Positions 35,509-46,598 of a stretch of DNA of 64,000 nt are shown in pieces. Origin of the DNA: Clitopilus passeckerianus (Eukaryota; Basidiomycota; Agaricomycetes; Agaricales; Entolomataceae); contig CALYLX010000058.1 of assembly GCA_944990035.1 (NCBI GenBank), positions 124,001 through 188,000 on the forward strand, in the 5' to 3' direction. A program made the translations under genes and the position numbers. Positions within the stretch are counted from its first letter, which is position 1; each line of letters starts with the position of its first letter. The notes beneath the pieces are model-generated. The model was not told where the DNA came from, did no database searches, and was given only the letters and a program-made list of their open reading frames with translations.

Positions 35509-36488
35509 TCAATTCCAGAAGTCCTTGTCAAAATTCTCGACCAACTGGGGATCGTCCTAGCAAAAGTACCGGCGGGTCAGCAATGTTCAATTCATTGACA
35601 GATCCGGGAAGACAAGCGGAAGGCCAGGGGTACGGCAAAGAAGAGGCGGGGATGAACGGGGGAAAGTTGGGGAAAGTTACGGGGAAAGGTATACCGGGGA
35701 TCGAGGTACAAAGTCGAGGTAGCTTGCTCGCCAAAGACAGTGCAGTACAAGTACGTTGTGGGATCTTTGGCGGTGGGGAAGGTGGTGGGAAGAGGATTCT
35801 CGACGTGTACTCACCCTGAATTTACTCTGGAATAAGCTGAATCCTTCACGCAGGACCATGACTTCTTGATCTGGAGGATTACTGCCGGCGTGAGTTTCTT
35901 TGTCTTGAAGAACGTGGCGGCGAGTTTCTTCGTAGATCTGTGTTGAAGCAGGGGTCATGAATGATGGGTTGAACGGAAGGAGGCGTGTACTTACCCTAGC
36001 TGCCTTTGGCCCTCTAAATCGCAACGAACAAACAATTAGATTCTAAAGGTGACTGTATGAACGTTGGGCGGTACTCACCTTACTTGTGAAAGCGCACAAT
36101 GGAAAATAACAGTCTTTACACCCTCCGTCTGTTTCACCAGCTCGTCGACATTCATCAAGAATTCATTGCTCGGCTTATTCACGGCGCCTTTGATATTGCC
36201 TCCCACGAAGTCATCGTCCCGGACGTCGACGACGATATAGTCCTTCTTTGGTACTTTGTCGCTGTCCTTTATCAGATCTGCGAGTTCCTAAGAACACACA
36301 ACCAGCCATCAGTCGTCGTACAGAGAGCGAACAGAAGTAGAGAAACAACGAACGTCTGCAGTGATATACTTCATATTTGGAGAGCGCAAGGGTACACCAG
36401 AATCAGAAAGAGAGCGGCGAAGAACAGTGCTGATAGATAATCGTGATATCTTATTCAAAACCGACAACGCTCGTCCCCGCTGGTGCAT
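35509..36488 (-). CDS. Cdc25-like rhodanese phosphatase / arsenate reductase (Ibp1 type)
   Basis: Five exons (36488-36354, 36287-36079, 36013-35995, 35937-35815, 35556-35509). The single-domain rhodanese has Y-I-V-V-D-V-R-D-D-D-F-V-G-G-N-I and the active-site loop F-H-C-A-L-S-Q-V-R-G-P-K-A-A-R with the catalytic Cys and CX5R Arg; it ends VENFDKDFWN. Family members are small protein phosphatases or arsenate reductases. Starting at the inner ATG (36374, MKYITAD) gives 139 residues, the family's usual size. An upstream in-frame ATG (36488) adds 38 residues rich in Arg, Ser and Leu (VLRRSLSDSG), which look like a mitochondrial presequence. The last intron is unusually long (258 nt). Confidence 0.88.
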
Positions 36489-36955
36489 CTCCGTGAGGCA
36501 TGCCCTGAAAAGCAGGAGTTTTGAGCGGCGACAGAGTTTGGCTTGAATGGCTTGAATTTAGCTTCATATTTAGCATTTGGAGTATATGTATCCCCTGTGC
36601 ACAAATTTCATTGACGAGCACAGCGGAAAAAAAATTATGCAAAATTGTATTATTTTCCCTCAAGAAATCCATACATCAACGAGCCTCGAGGCTATAATCA
36701 CATCCGGGGAATTACTGATAACTGATTAACCCCAACCAATCAGCGAGTGGACTTGTTGCTACGCGATCTGCTATGGCATATCCAATCAGCATGTGCACTT
36801 TTACACGTCCATATGAAGGGGTCGTAATTGGGCGTTGAGGGGGATCTCATCCATCTGGCTGGGAAAGATCCGCATGACTATCAAATATCCCAAGGCTGGC
36901 GGCCGATTGCGCTCAAAACGATCAGAAATCCCAAAGGTCCAGGCGCAAGTCTACC
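36489..36955. other. intergenic
   Basis: Promoter side of the Cdc25-like gene and 3' side of the WD40 gene. No gene seen. Confidence 0.4.
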
Positions 36956-38808
36956 TCACAACGACTGCTGACCCAGGGGAAATTGGTACAAGGTTTTCTC
37001 GCAAGTTGCCCACAGTGATAACCCCAAAGCTCTCCCACTCCCTTCCGGTCTCCAACCCACATCGTCAATGACTTGTATTGCGGTAACCGGATCAGGGAAC
37101 ACCTTCGAAAGGAAATTCTCCTCCAGGGAATAAGGGGTACTGTGTGGATATGCAGAGGATGGAAACGCATCCGTGGATCGGAAGGTTGTGGACGATGACT
37201 CGGGCGAGGGCTTTGGTGGGGTGAGCGGTTGACCGGAATGAAGTGACCAGCCTCGGATGCGGTTGTCGTCTCCTGCTGCGAAGAGGAACTGTTGTGCTGG
37301 ATCCATAGCGATCCCCTAACCACGAAGGCGACGTTAGCATAGAACCTTTGGAACGTTGCGTACATGTACGTGCCAAATTGTGGGTATACGCATTACAATG
37401 TCCTTTGTATTGCACTACAGGTTGCTCCGGTTTGAGGTATCGCATATCTAGGGCCATAAGCTACAAGCATATATCGTGGTCAGAATTTTAGCAGAAACAT
37501 GATTCGTAAGGGACATGTACCTCATCGCCAAGCAAGCCGACCAACATCTGATGCTCTCCCATGCCCTCTATATGGACGACGCTCGTAGGGGCCCTGCTCT
37601 GCGGCTCGTACAGTGTCCGATATCGAGGTTTCTTATTTTCTTCTTGTACACGCATGTCAAATCGTTGGATGGTGCCGTTGCGACAGCCAGCGTACATGAG
37701 GTGCTGCGCGAACGAGTTAGATTCCTGCGACAGAGCACTGTCATACTAGCGGCGAACCTCTTGCTGCAGGACTGCGAGTGCATCACTATCTGTACCCAGG
37801 CGTTTAACCGAGGAGGATGTCTCGACGTCGGGGAGGCAAACAACGCTTCTATGAGCACCTGTGGGTTGTTCAGATTGTGATTCGTAGCAAATAGTGGACA
37901 GGCTACATACCGACGATTAGAGAGTTATTTTGCAGGTGTGACGACCATATTTCACGGATATTGTTTAGAGATATCAATATTGCCCGCCTGAAATCCTGTT
38001 TGCCAAGTGGTTATGGATTGAGATTCCATGTTGTGCTCACCCAGTACAATCTAAATCCAGTATGGCTACCCTCGGTGAAGGTCCGAATGACATAGATCTG
38101 TTGGAATGAAATATTTCAGTCATTCATGCGCATCGGCAACTATTTCGTGCGAAGGGACCTACGCGACCTTGGATCCAGAGATAGATATCGATTTGACCTC
38201 TGAATCGTATTCAAGGCTGAGTTCCTGTCCCCAGACAGCGTGTCCAGAATCGAGTACACCTGCAGTCCACAGCCAACCACGACTGTCGCCAATGAAGGGG
38301 TGTATTTTTCCATTGTGAACCGTTGCCTGAATGAACCATGAATTTGTGCTGAATACGTAATAGACAGAAAAACTCACAGCAAAACATTTGATGAGTCCTT
38401 GAGTGGGCAACACGGTGGCTAAAGCGCTCGATGAGTTTGCATAATGCGAGCCCAGTATATCACTGCGGACGTAACAGAGGTGCGGATTTATGTTAGCTTT
38501 CCTCTTGGAAGCTGAGCTTAGAGATCGAGTACCGACTGCATCGCCCGAATTCTCTTTGACCCATCACATGTTGAACGGGAGAATTGCGTTAAATTCCAGC
38601 GGGAGCTATCTCTTGAACGCTTCAAGGAAGAGGAAGACGAAGATTTAGCTTGACTTATATCGCTAGAAGCTCCTACAGCCGCTGTGGTTTGTCGGTGTGA
38701 TCCTTGGGCTGCGATGGCATCGGTCCGAGAAGGCTTTGGCTTGGAAGCTATAGGAAAGTAGCGGTTTCGCTCCTCGTCAAAGTAAAATCCTGGGAGTTCC
38801 ATGGGCAT
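36956..38808 (-). CDS. DCAF4-like WD40 protein
   Basis: Starts MPMELPGFYFDEERNRYFPI, the N-terminal signature of DCAF4/WDR21, followed by a Ser-rich basic stretch. WD40-type pieces follow over about nine exons: G-D-S-R-G-W-L-W-T-A-G, L-M-Y-A-G-C-R-N-G-T-I-Q-R-F-D-M-R, M-L-V-G-L-L-G-D-E, A-L-D-M-R-Y-L and F-L-F-A-A-G-D-D-N-R-I-R-G-W-S. DCAF4 proteins are substrate receptors for CUL4-DDB1 ubiquitin ligases. The first intron needs the GTCGGT donor at 38536 to keep frame. The stop is at 36956-36958. Some middle exon borders (37700-38460) are less certain. Confidence 0.8.
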
Positions 38809-39844
38809 GAGGCTTCAGGATTGCGTATGTTCGGGAATATGAAGGAGGAATTAGAAATTAGAGTATAGCCTTTGCAGGGAGAGCTCTCAGGATGAGTGGC
38901 CACTGCGAAGTCGGACTCGGATATGAAGCGCCCAGCCGGAAAAGCCGGAGTTTGTCCTTGGGACCGATGGCTTGGCAAACAAACATGGACAATGCAAATC
39001 TTCTCCGAAGCTGCTGTGAAGATTGCGAAGATTGTCAGAACAGCTCGGGCTCTTCTGGCCTTTCTGTGTGGAATGCATCCTAATACAGCGGGCCCGAAAT
39101 CTTTCATGGGCTATTAATGAGTTTCAGCCTCTCGAAATCTCATGAAATCGTTCTGTTTCATGGTAAAAATCATAAAGAAACTCCAACGAAAGCGTGGTAA
39201 CGGACGAACTCTCCCTTGTTGCCGTAGGCCAACGACGACTTCCGTATGTCATTGGTGGGAGCTTTGAGCTTTAGCCTGATCATGCGCACGCGACGTAACC
39301 AACCGGTGTCAATACGCCACAGGAAAGTGTCGATTCGTAACTGATCCGCATCGCGTGGTGAGAATTACTCGGAAGAAACCTCAAGAAATCCAGCACAAAA
39401 TAATCCTCCGTGAAAGCCGCGAACGAAAAATATAGCTATGAAAATGACAAGTGCTGAGTGAATGATGCGCTGAGGCTGAGCGTAACCTGATTCAGCCTTA
39501 TTGCACAGTTGTCAAACAAAAATATGCCGCGCCCATGCTTAGTTTCCGATGTTTTTGGTAGTCTGAGAGAGAAACGATTGACAATTTAAAGAGAGTCTTG
39601 AGCGTTTGACGTGGTTGTTAGCTGGTGGAGCACGGCATCAAGGAAATGCCTGAGGTAAACAGATCATTAAAAGGGTTGACCATTGACTACTACCACGCTG
39701 CTTGTATTTCAACTTCCTGAACGCATTCTTGACGCTGCAAAAGACGACGAGCACCCTCTTTTTCTGGTATTTTGGAGCTCAGCGGGAGAAACTGTGGTAA
39801 AATTGTAGAGGATCTAATCAAAGGACCCTCGATCGTTGACCCAT
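38809..39844. other. divergent intergenic region
   Basis: Promoters of the DCAF4-like and RA-PH genes. A 119-codon minus frame (39107-38748) and overlapping plus frames are without recognisable homology. Confidence 0.4.
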
Positions 39845-42800
39845 ATGGCTCAGCAACCCCACTCGGGTCAACCCTGGTCGTCGAGCAATCTCGGTTCCTC
39901 AACAACTGTTTTTCACAAGTCCTTGTTTAAAATACATGCTGCAGGTCGTGACCTGCCTCACAAGCGCTTGCAACCACCACCAACAACAACGACTACCACT
40001 GTCCTTGTCAGAGACCCGCTTAGAAACAAGCTACCTCCTGGGAGTCCTTCGGGCGACCAGTTTGGCTTAAATCCCCCATTGCTCACTTTGGTATGTTAAC
40101 TTCTAGATCTGCGTCAGACTCACACGGCGGTCCGTATCTTGTTGAATAACCCCCGCCGCCTTGTGATATGATGAGTTCATTCATTACCCTGCTCTATGCT
40201 GACAACCCCGCTCTATAGACACGCTTCGCAGGAAAATCTGACATGGCGGAATTTTACATAACCTCATTGGATCAACAGAAATTGTTCCTTGAAGAGGAAT
40301 ACGACTATTTTCTTCCCTCCAACGTTAATCTCTCAGTCAATACAATGACTAGGAAACGGCGCTCCTTATCGAATCTGCTCATTCATCCGTTCCTGAAAAC
40401 CTCAGAAGACGACCATACCTCATGCTCGCCATACATCCATGATCTCACATCGTCAAGTTCGTTAGATGACTCCGGGCATGACCTGCTTTACCCGCAGGTG
40501 TCGCAAGATGCCCAGGAACTCGTCAGTCCACCCGCGTCGAGAGGATCCTCCCCACCCCCGGATTTCCTGCTCGATGATGATCCATTCGCAAACTACACAG
40601 CACCCATAGTGTCACCTCCGTCGCCGACTAAGAGCACCTCTTCATCGTCTCTCGAGACGCCCGACTCTAACAAAGAAACACTGCCCAAACCGCGTTCACC
40701 TCTTTCCCCCACCAGCGCAGAGAACAGGCCTCCCGTGTTGCCTTCACCACCGCGTGCTGCGCCGCCTACAGTAACACGCGCACATTCCGGACGCGTTCGC
40801 CATGCGTATGAGCGACCTGCTTTCGCAGCGCGGCCATCATTGCCATCCCTCGATGCCCTTGCGCAAATGAATGTTGTGCTTCCTAGGAAGGTAAGCCACA
40901 TCCGCTGCACCATCGAGAAGGCAGTTTCATTGACTTTCGGCCGTCAGCCACGAAAAGGACGCGTCGGTGCCAAACTACCGTTTGAGCCATGGGATAACCT
41001 CAGCAGCGATGATGGATCCTTATCAGGCTGTAGCTCCCAGGAATCAGTGGTCTTGCAAGACACCGTCCCCGAGCTCTCGGTTGATTCCGCGATAACCGGG
41101 GAGTCATTGGATTTCGTCGCGGAATTGGAGGCTGATTTTGCCGAATCGTTTGGTGACGAATATGATGGACCGCATGCTGGATATTTCTCATCTGCGCCCG
41201 GACCTTCCTCCGAGCTATCGCCTTTCTCACAATCCGCGTCCACAAGTGGTGATGATGAAGATGAGGAAACATCCGAGATTTCGTACCTATCCGACTCAGA
41301 CTCGCAACTGGAGGAAATTGAGGAAGAGGAGTTGTTCCTGGTAGCCGAATCATCGTCGTCGTCATCTTGTGTGATGCCAATCCTCACGCGTACAATCTCT
41401 GCTACGTCTACATCCTCCTCTTCCGACTTCAGCCACGAACTCTCCTCGAGTAACGGACATGAAACTAGCCTCTCTTCAGCAGAAGATAGCGACATTTTAG
41501 CTTCCCCGCCACAACCGTTCCTCTCAGCACCCACCCTCTCACGCTTCCCCTCGGTCGCAACCACCCAAATGTCTTGGTCGCCAACTGAACTCTACGACTC
41601 GCTGAAGGATCCGGTCCTCACTGACGACCTCCTCTTCCCAACTAAAGACCTTGAAGAATCGTGCGAGTTGGGCACTTCAGCAACTACTATACGACCATCT
41701 TCAACCATGACCGCCAAGCCCTTGAGCACCGAGGACGTATCCCGGGTGGAAGAGGAAGAAGCTGTGGACGCTGGTGAACACGAGAGATACCAAGGTTATG
41801 GAGGCAGCTCTGGCGGATTCGGGGGTTATGGTAATGGTGATTCTGGCTCTGGTAGAAGGGGATACGGACAATCACGTCAAGAGGGAGGTGGGGCACCAGG
41901 ACGAGGAGGTGCTGGCGGGCGGGGAGATGGTGATGGAGGACGAGACCCACGCAGACTACCAATCTCAGCAGTCCCGACTCAATCCGATTCCGAGTCCGAA
42001 GAAGCCTCTGAGACGGACGATGATGTTCCGATTGCTCAAAGTATCCCTGGTGCTTTGAAGGCTCAGAAATCATTGAGACAGCAGGTGCGAAGCGAGCACA
42101 AGAAGAGGAAGCAGGAGAAGGCTTTGGAAGCTGCTACTTCACCCAAGTCACCCCCTCGACCAATCCAGGTTATGTCACGACCACCTGGTGGCGGAGAGCC
42201 CGCCCATGGAGGTCTTTCGAGCTCGCGCGAGGCAGCGTCATATGCAACCAGGTCCAAGTCCCTCAGACGTCCCTCTACTGCCGATTCTACCACAACACGT
42301 GAAAACCACTTTAGCCCTGACGACATGGCAAGGCAATTGCGTGAACTAAACCACAAAGGTGCTTCAACCGCCCAACAGCTCGCCCCTGCAGGTTACACCA
42401 GGCAACGGGCTGGAAGTGTTGGTCATGCTCTCCGAGAACAGCCCCCTTCCGCCTATCGTTCGCCTTCCCCACCGCAAAGCCCACAGTCTGACAGGTCGCG
42501 AGGCTTGCTTCGCCCTATGCGGTCCTTCCATCGCCCTGAAAAAAAGCGGCCTATGGCGGACGAACATGGAATGGTCCCTATCCCTACTGCTACCCAGAGC
42601 CTCGGACGAAGCTTGACACGCGTTGACCCTAGAAAATCAGAGGAACAGACCAGACAACCCAGGAAGTCGACGGATGAGAACAGGTCGAGATCTGCTAGGT
42701 CATCAAGCGACGCTGAGAGGGCGCCACGACCAAGCTTGCATCGCCCGCCAATGCCTCCGTTGCCTTCCGCTGAAGCCATTTCAACAAGTCCTCCACAGAC

Positions 42801-43765
42801 GCAACAAGTTACCCCACCTTCCCAAGCGTTGGTACCTCCTACGTCTAAAGGTGTTCAGCAACGTATATTTGTCGGAGACATGCAGAGGTTCAACATGGTG
42901 GAAATTACCAATGCCACCGCTGCAGGAGATGTCATCGAGATGGTGAATGCCCAAGGCTCCCTTGAAGGCTGGGTTGGCTCTGGCGGATGGATGGTCTGGG
43001 AGATTGCACATGACTTTGGGATGGAGCGCCCTATTCGAAGCTATGAACTTCTTGCCGATGTCCAGGCGTCTTGGAACCAAGATAAGATGATGAATAGTTT
43101 CGTTATCAGGATAACCCCACTTGCCATTCCTTTGAGTCGTTCTGTAAGTTTTTTTTTCTTTTGCTTAACCCCATGAATGATGCTAATATCCTTCTTAGGC
43201 CATGCCTTCTGCTTCACCAACTCATTCAGGATACGTCGAATGGGAGAGCAAGCGAGGAAAGTGGAACAAGCGATGGCTTCAGCTTCGGGAACACAGCTTG
43301 TGGCTCTCGAAACGGGATAACGCCCGCGACGAAGTTATGCTCTGCTCACTGTCAAATTTCGACGCGTACTTCATCACAAGACCATACAAATCGCCCAAGG
43401 CCTTCACTTTCGGTATCAAATCCACCGACAACCTATCCTACTTCGAGAACACCAACGACTACCTCCACATCTTCTCTTGTTCAGAGAAAGACGGAAATGC
43501 ATGGGTAGAGAAGATCCTTGTTGCGAGGTCTTATGTCCTACATCAGGAGCGAAATGTGTTGTTCAATCCCAAGGGGAACGCTGGCGCCAGTATCACTGGC
43601 CTAGGTGGCCCTGGTGGGCTCAGCCGTGCTGGTACCCGAAAGGGACCTCAAGCACCTAGGCCTGCGCAACCCTTGGTCTCTGTCGTAACGCCAGAAACAT
43701 CAATGCACCACCCACCACATTCAGAAAACGTATTCAAGATCGGATCCCTCCTGCGCAAGGCGTAA
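39845..43765 (+). CDS. RA-PH domain scaffold protein (large, mostly disordered)
   Basis: Exons 39845-40090, 40219-43143 and 43199-43765 give about 1,245 residues. The long N-terminal 900 residues are Ser/Pro- and Asp/Glu-rich with a Gly-rich patch (Y-G-G-S-S-G-G-F-G-G-Y) around 41800 and are probably disordered. Near 42840 a Ras-association-like domain begins (QRIFVGDMQRFNMVEIT..., W-E-I-A-H-D-F-G-M-E-R-P-I-R-S-Y-E), followed by a PH domain (S-G-Y-V-E-W-E-S-K-R-G-K-W-N-K-R-W-L-Q-L-R) at 43230-43530. The RA-PH pair resembles the MRL/Rap-effector arrangement, suggesting a link between a small GTPase and the membrane or actin. 40891-40947 looks like a 57-nt intron (GTAAGC, TTGAC, TCAG) that is in frame if kept. 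Confidence 0.82.
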
Positions 43766-44070
43766 TCTTCATTCCCTTCGTTGCAGCTTTTCATTCCTTT
43801 ACGCCACTCTTTACGCTATTTCACGACCCAGCCCATTCTGTATTTATCCATCCGTTCTTTACTCATTCACCAAGGCTATCCTGTGTATTGTTGTTGTAGT
43901 ACTCCTTTGCGGATTGGAATCACTCTCTAGATTACCTTATCTCTCCTTCTCTTGCACCCACGATACGCAAGTCGTCTGAAATAGCATTCATTATAGATGT
44001 ATCAAAAGTAGCAAACGGGATCCGTATGTAGACCAAAAAAATGTACAACAAAGTAGAAAAATACGCCAAC
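43766..44070. other. convergent 3' region
   Basis: Short space between RA-PH and POB3; T-rich. No gene. Confidence 0.4.
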
Positions 44071-46427
44071 TTAATCAGCAGATGTTTTTGCCTTCTTCTT
44101 TGGCGGCTCTGGACTCTCCTCTGAAGCCTTCGCGACTGCCTTGGGTTTGGGCTTTGGTTTGGGCTTGTCTTCGTCCACATCCATAGCGTCGGCCGAACTG
44201 GGCTTGGGCTTGGAGGGGTCTTTAGGTTTGATGACTTGCTTCTTCTTCTTCGGCGCCTCGTCGTCGACCTCCATCTCATCGTCTGATTTCTTCTTGGGCT
44301 TGGGTTTAGGAGCAGGTTTCTTCTTCGGCTTGTCCTCGTTATCGTCCTCGGCGTCACTACCCTCGGGCTGAGCAGCAGCTTTTTTCTTCTTGATGACCTT
44401 CTTCTTGCCGTCCGTCTCTTTGCCCTTGCCCTTGGACTTTTTGGGCACCATGAGAGCACGGTCACCAGAGGCATCTGAGGCTGTTGCAGCTCCATCATCG
44501 TCTGATTCGCTTGCAGAACTTGGAGAACCTTCATCAGACTCGGATACGTGGAAGTCCTCTGGTACGCAAAATGAGCGATGTTTTTGAGCCAATAGAAGAG
44601 TACAACTTACCATCTTCCTCGCTATCATCGTCATCCAACCCACCCCTACTAGCCTTCGTCCTCGACGGACCCTCCTCATCCGAGCTGACAACACTAGCCA
44701 TGTCCTCATCATCGTCATCGTCCACAGCAGCAGCCAGCAGTTCCGCATCCTCCATCATCTCATTCTTAATCTTGATCTTCTTATCCTTCAAATAGCTCTC
44801 CACCGACTCATGATCCTCCTTATTCAAACTCGTGAAGTTATGCTCCGGGCCACTCTTCGTGACGATCTTCAAGTCGAACGTCCGCGAAGCGGCCACACCC
44901 ATGCTAGCTCCGACACGGGAGAACACGACTTGGTGGATGTCGGCAACCTCGATGAGGGTGGGCTGCTTGGAGACGAAGAAGATATATTTCTCCAGGAAGT
45001 AGAGGTCGCCTTGGACGGCTTTGAGGTTGGCTTTGACACCTGGCTGGCCGTTGCGGCTCTGAAAGCTGCCTGCTCCAACGATCTTCTTCTTTGCCAGCCC
45101 TCGGAAGATGCCAGAAACGACCTCGAAGGTGGGGTCTTCGTAGTTCTTCTTGAGCTTGTCGTATTTAGCAACCTCTTCCCTGCAAAACCCAGTTTAGGTA
45201 CGAACAAATGCGCATATAAGGATGAGTACGTACTCGGTCATGTTCAGCTCTGCTGTGATCTCTTCTTCTCTTGCAAATTGCATGACGAGGTATTGATACC
45301 GTGTTTGACCCTGGTTGATGACTTGCTTCAAGTCAAGCTGCAGGATTCCATATCAGCGGAAAGGTCGAGATTCAGAAGCGAAATGACCTACAATAAACAT
45401 GACCTGCTGGTCATCCTTTGGTAGAAGGAACATCCGCGAAATGCCACCATAGAAGATCTTGTAGTCGTACGTCTTCCCCCTCAACCTGAAGAATTCAGGA
45501 TACATGTCCATGTCGTAGCGGCCCCTAGGTGTGACCACCAGAATCTCCTCAAAGCTGAGAATGAGGTCACTTCTATCCTGGCCAATGTCGGCCTTTTCTT
45601 TGATCTGGTCGTGGAAGACCTGGGCAGCGCTAATCTCTTCCTCGTCATCATCGTTGACTTCAACATCGGACCCAGCATCTGAGCCAACTGCGCCTTTTGG
45701 CTTGGTCAAGGTGCCGGGTACGTGGAACCGGATTTCAACCATTTCGTCCCCGGCATGTTTGTTGGGTGTTTTTGAGGAAGAGAGGGCAGAGGCAAATTCT
45801 AGTGATACTTCGGTTTTGCCAGCAAGATTGGAGTTGGTGACTTGGTCGAGGGGGAGTTCGAAAGCTGTTCGGTCAGACACCATGAATACAAGGTTTTTGC
45901 CTAGATTTTGGGATATGTAAGTCAGAAAGCGTCAATATAACACGATGAAGGGACGCGACCTTGGAAATCTGTTGTTCCCCAATTCCAGCCCTTGAATGTT
46001 GCCTCTCTAGCCTCCAGTGTCTTGCCAAAAGAGTTTTTCATCAAGGATGAAAGCTTGTCAAAATCCTGAAATAATGAGTCAGTGACTTGTAGGCGCCGTT
46101 TCGGGAAGAAAAAACTGACCTCCCGCATGAATCCTTCAAAGTTTTCGACCTTGTGTTCTTTGCCTTCTTTCAGGCCCACTCGCAGCTGATACTGTCGAGC
46201 AACGCGCGTCCATTGGACCCAATCGATGGTAGGAGTACCCTTTGCTGCTGCTGACTGCGCAGCCATGTGTACTGTCTCCCCACTCTCGCCTCCCTTCCAT
46301 GCCATACCACTTGCTGCCACCCGGAACTCTGTTGTAAACGTGTCAGGACCAGACTTTGGATATTTATGCAAACAGACTCACTTCCAAGCTCATTTTTGTG
46401 CCAAATCTGGTCGAATTGGGTGGTCAT
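44071..46427 (-). CDS. POB3: FACT complex subunit POB3 (SSRP1 homologue)
   Basis: The first ATG at 46427 (MTTQFDQIWHKN) is followed by about eight exons, with small introns at 46381-46329 and others of 50-60 nt. Conserved parts are FRVAASGMAWK, the middle-domain segments (RYDMDMYPEFFRLRG, Y-D-Y-K-I-F-Y-G-G-I-S-R-M-F-L-L-P) and G-S-F-Q-S-R-N-G-Q-P-G-V-K-A-N. The C-terminal 200 residues alternate acidic runs (DDDDDED) with Lys/Pro-rich ones. Like yeast Pob3 it lacks the HMG box of animal SSRP1, which a separate Nhp6-type protein supplies. With Spt16 it moves histones H2A-H2B during transcription and replication. It shares a 171-bp promoter region with alpha-actinin. Confidence 0.95.
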
Positions 46428-46598
46428 GCTGGTGGTAGGAAGCCAAGCTGGACGTTGTTGGTAATCGACTGTAAATTGGAATGAGGCTCGACGCGACGAC
46501 GGAGTCCGAATCCGACGCGCCTAAGATCAGCATCAGTAGCATTCCCGGAAGCGACAACCTCTGCTTTTCTTCTCTTCTATACCCTACAACTCACGCTA

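Noticed and set aside
35109..35819. 236-codon plus-strand open frame
   Set aside because: Overlaps the last exon and last intron of the Cdc25-like gene in antisense; low-complexity composition, no family.
40944..41564. 206-codon minus-strand Ser-rich frame
   Set aside because: Antisense shadow of the acidic/Ser-rich RA-PH coding region.
44810..45424. 204-codon plus-strand frame
   Set aside because: Antisense of well supported POB3 exons.
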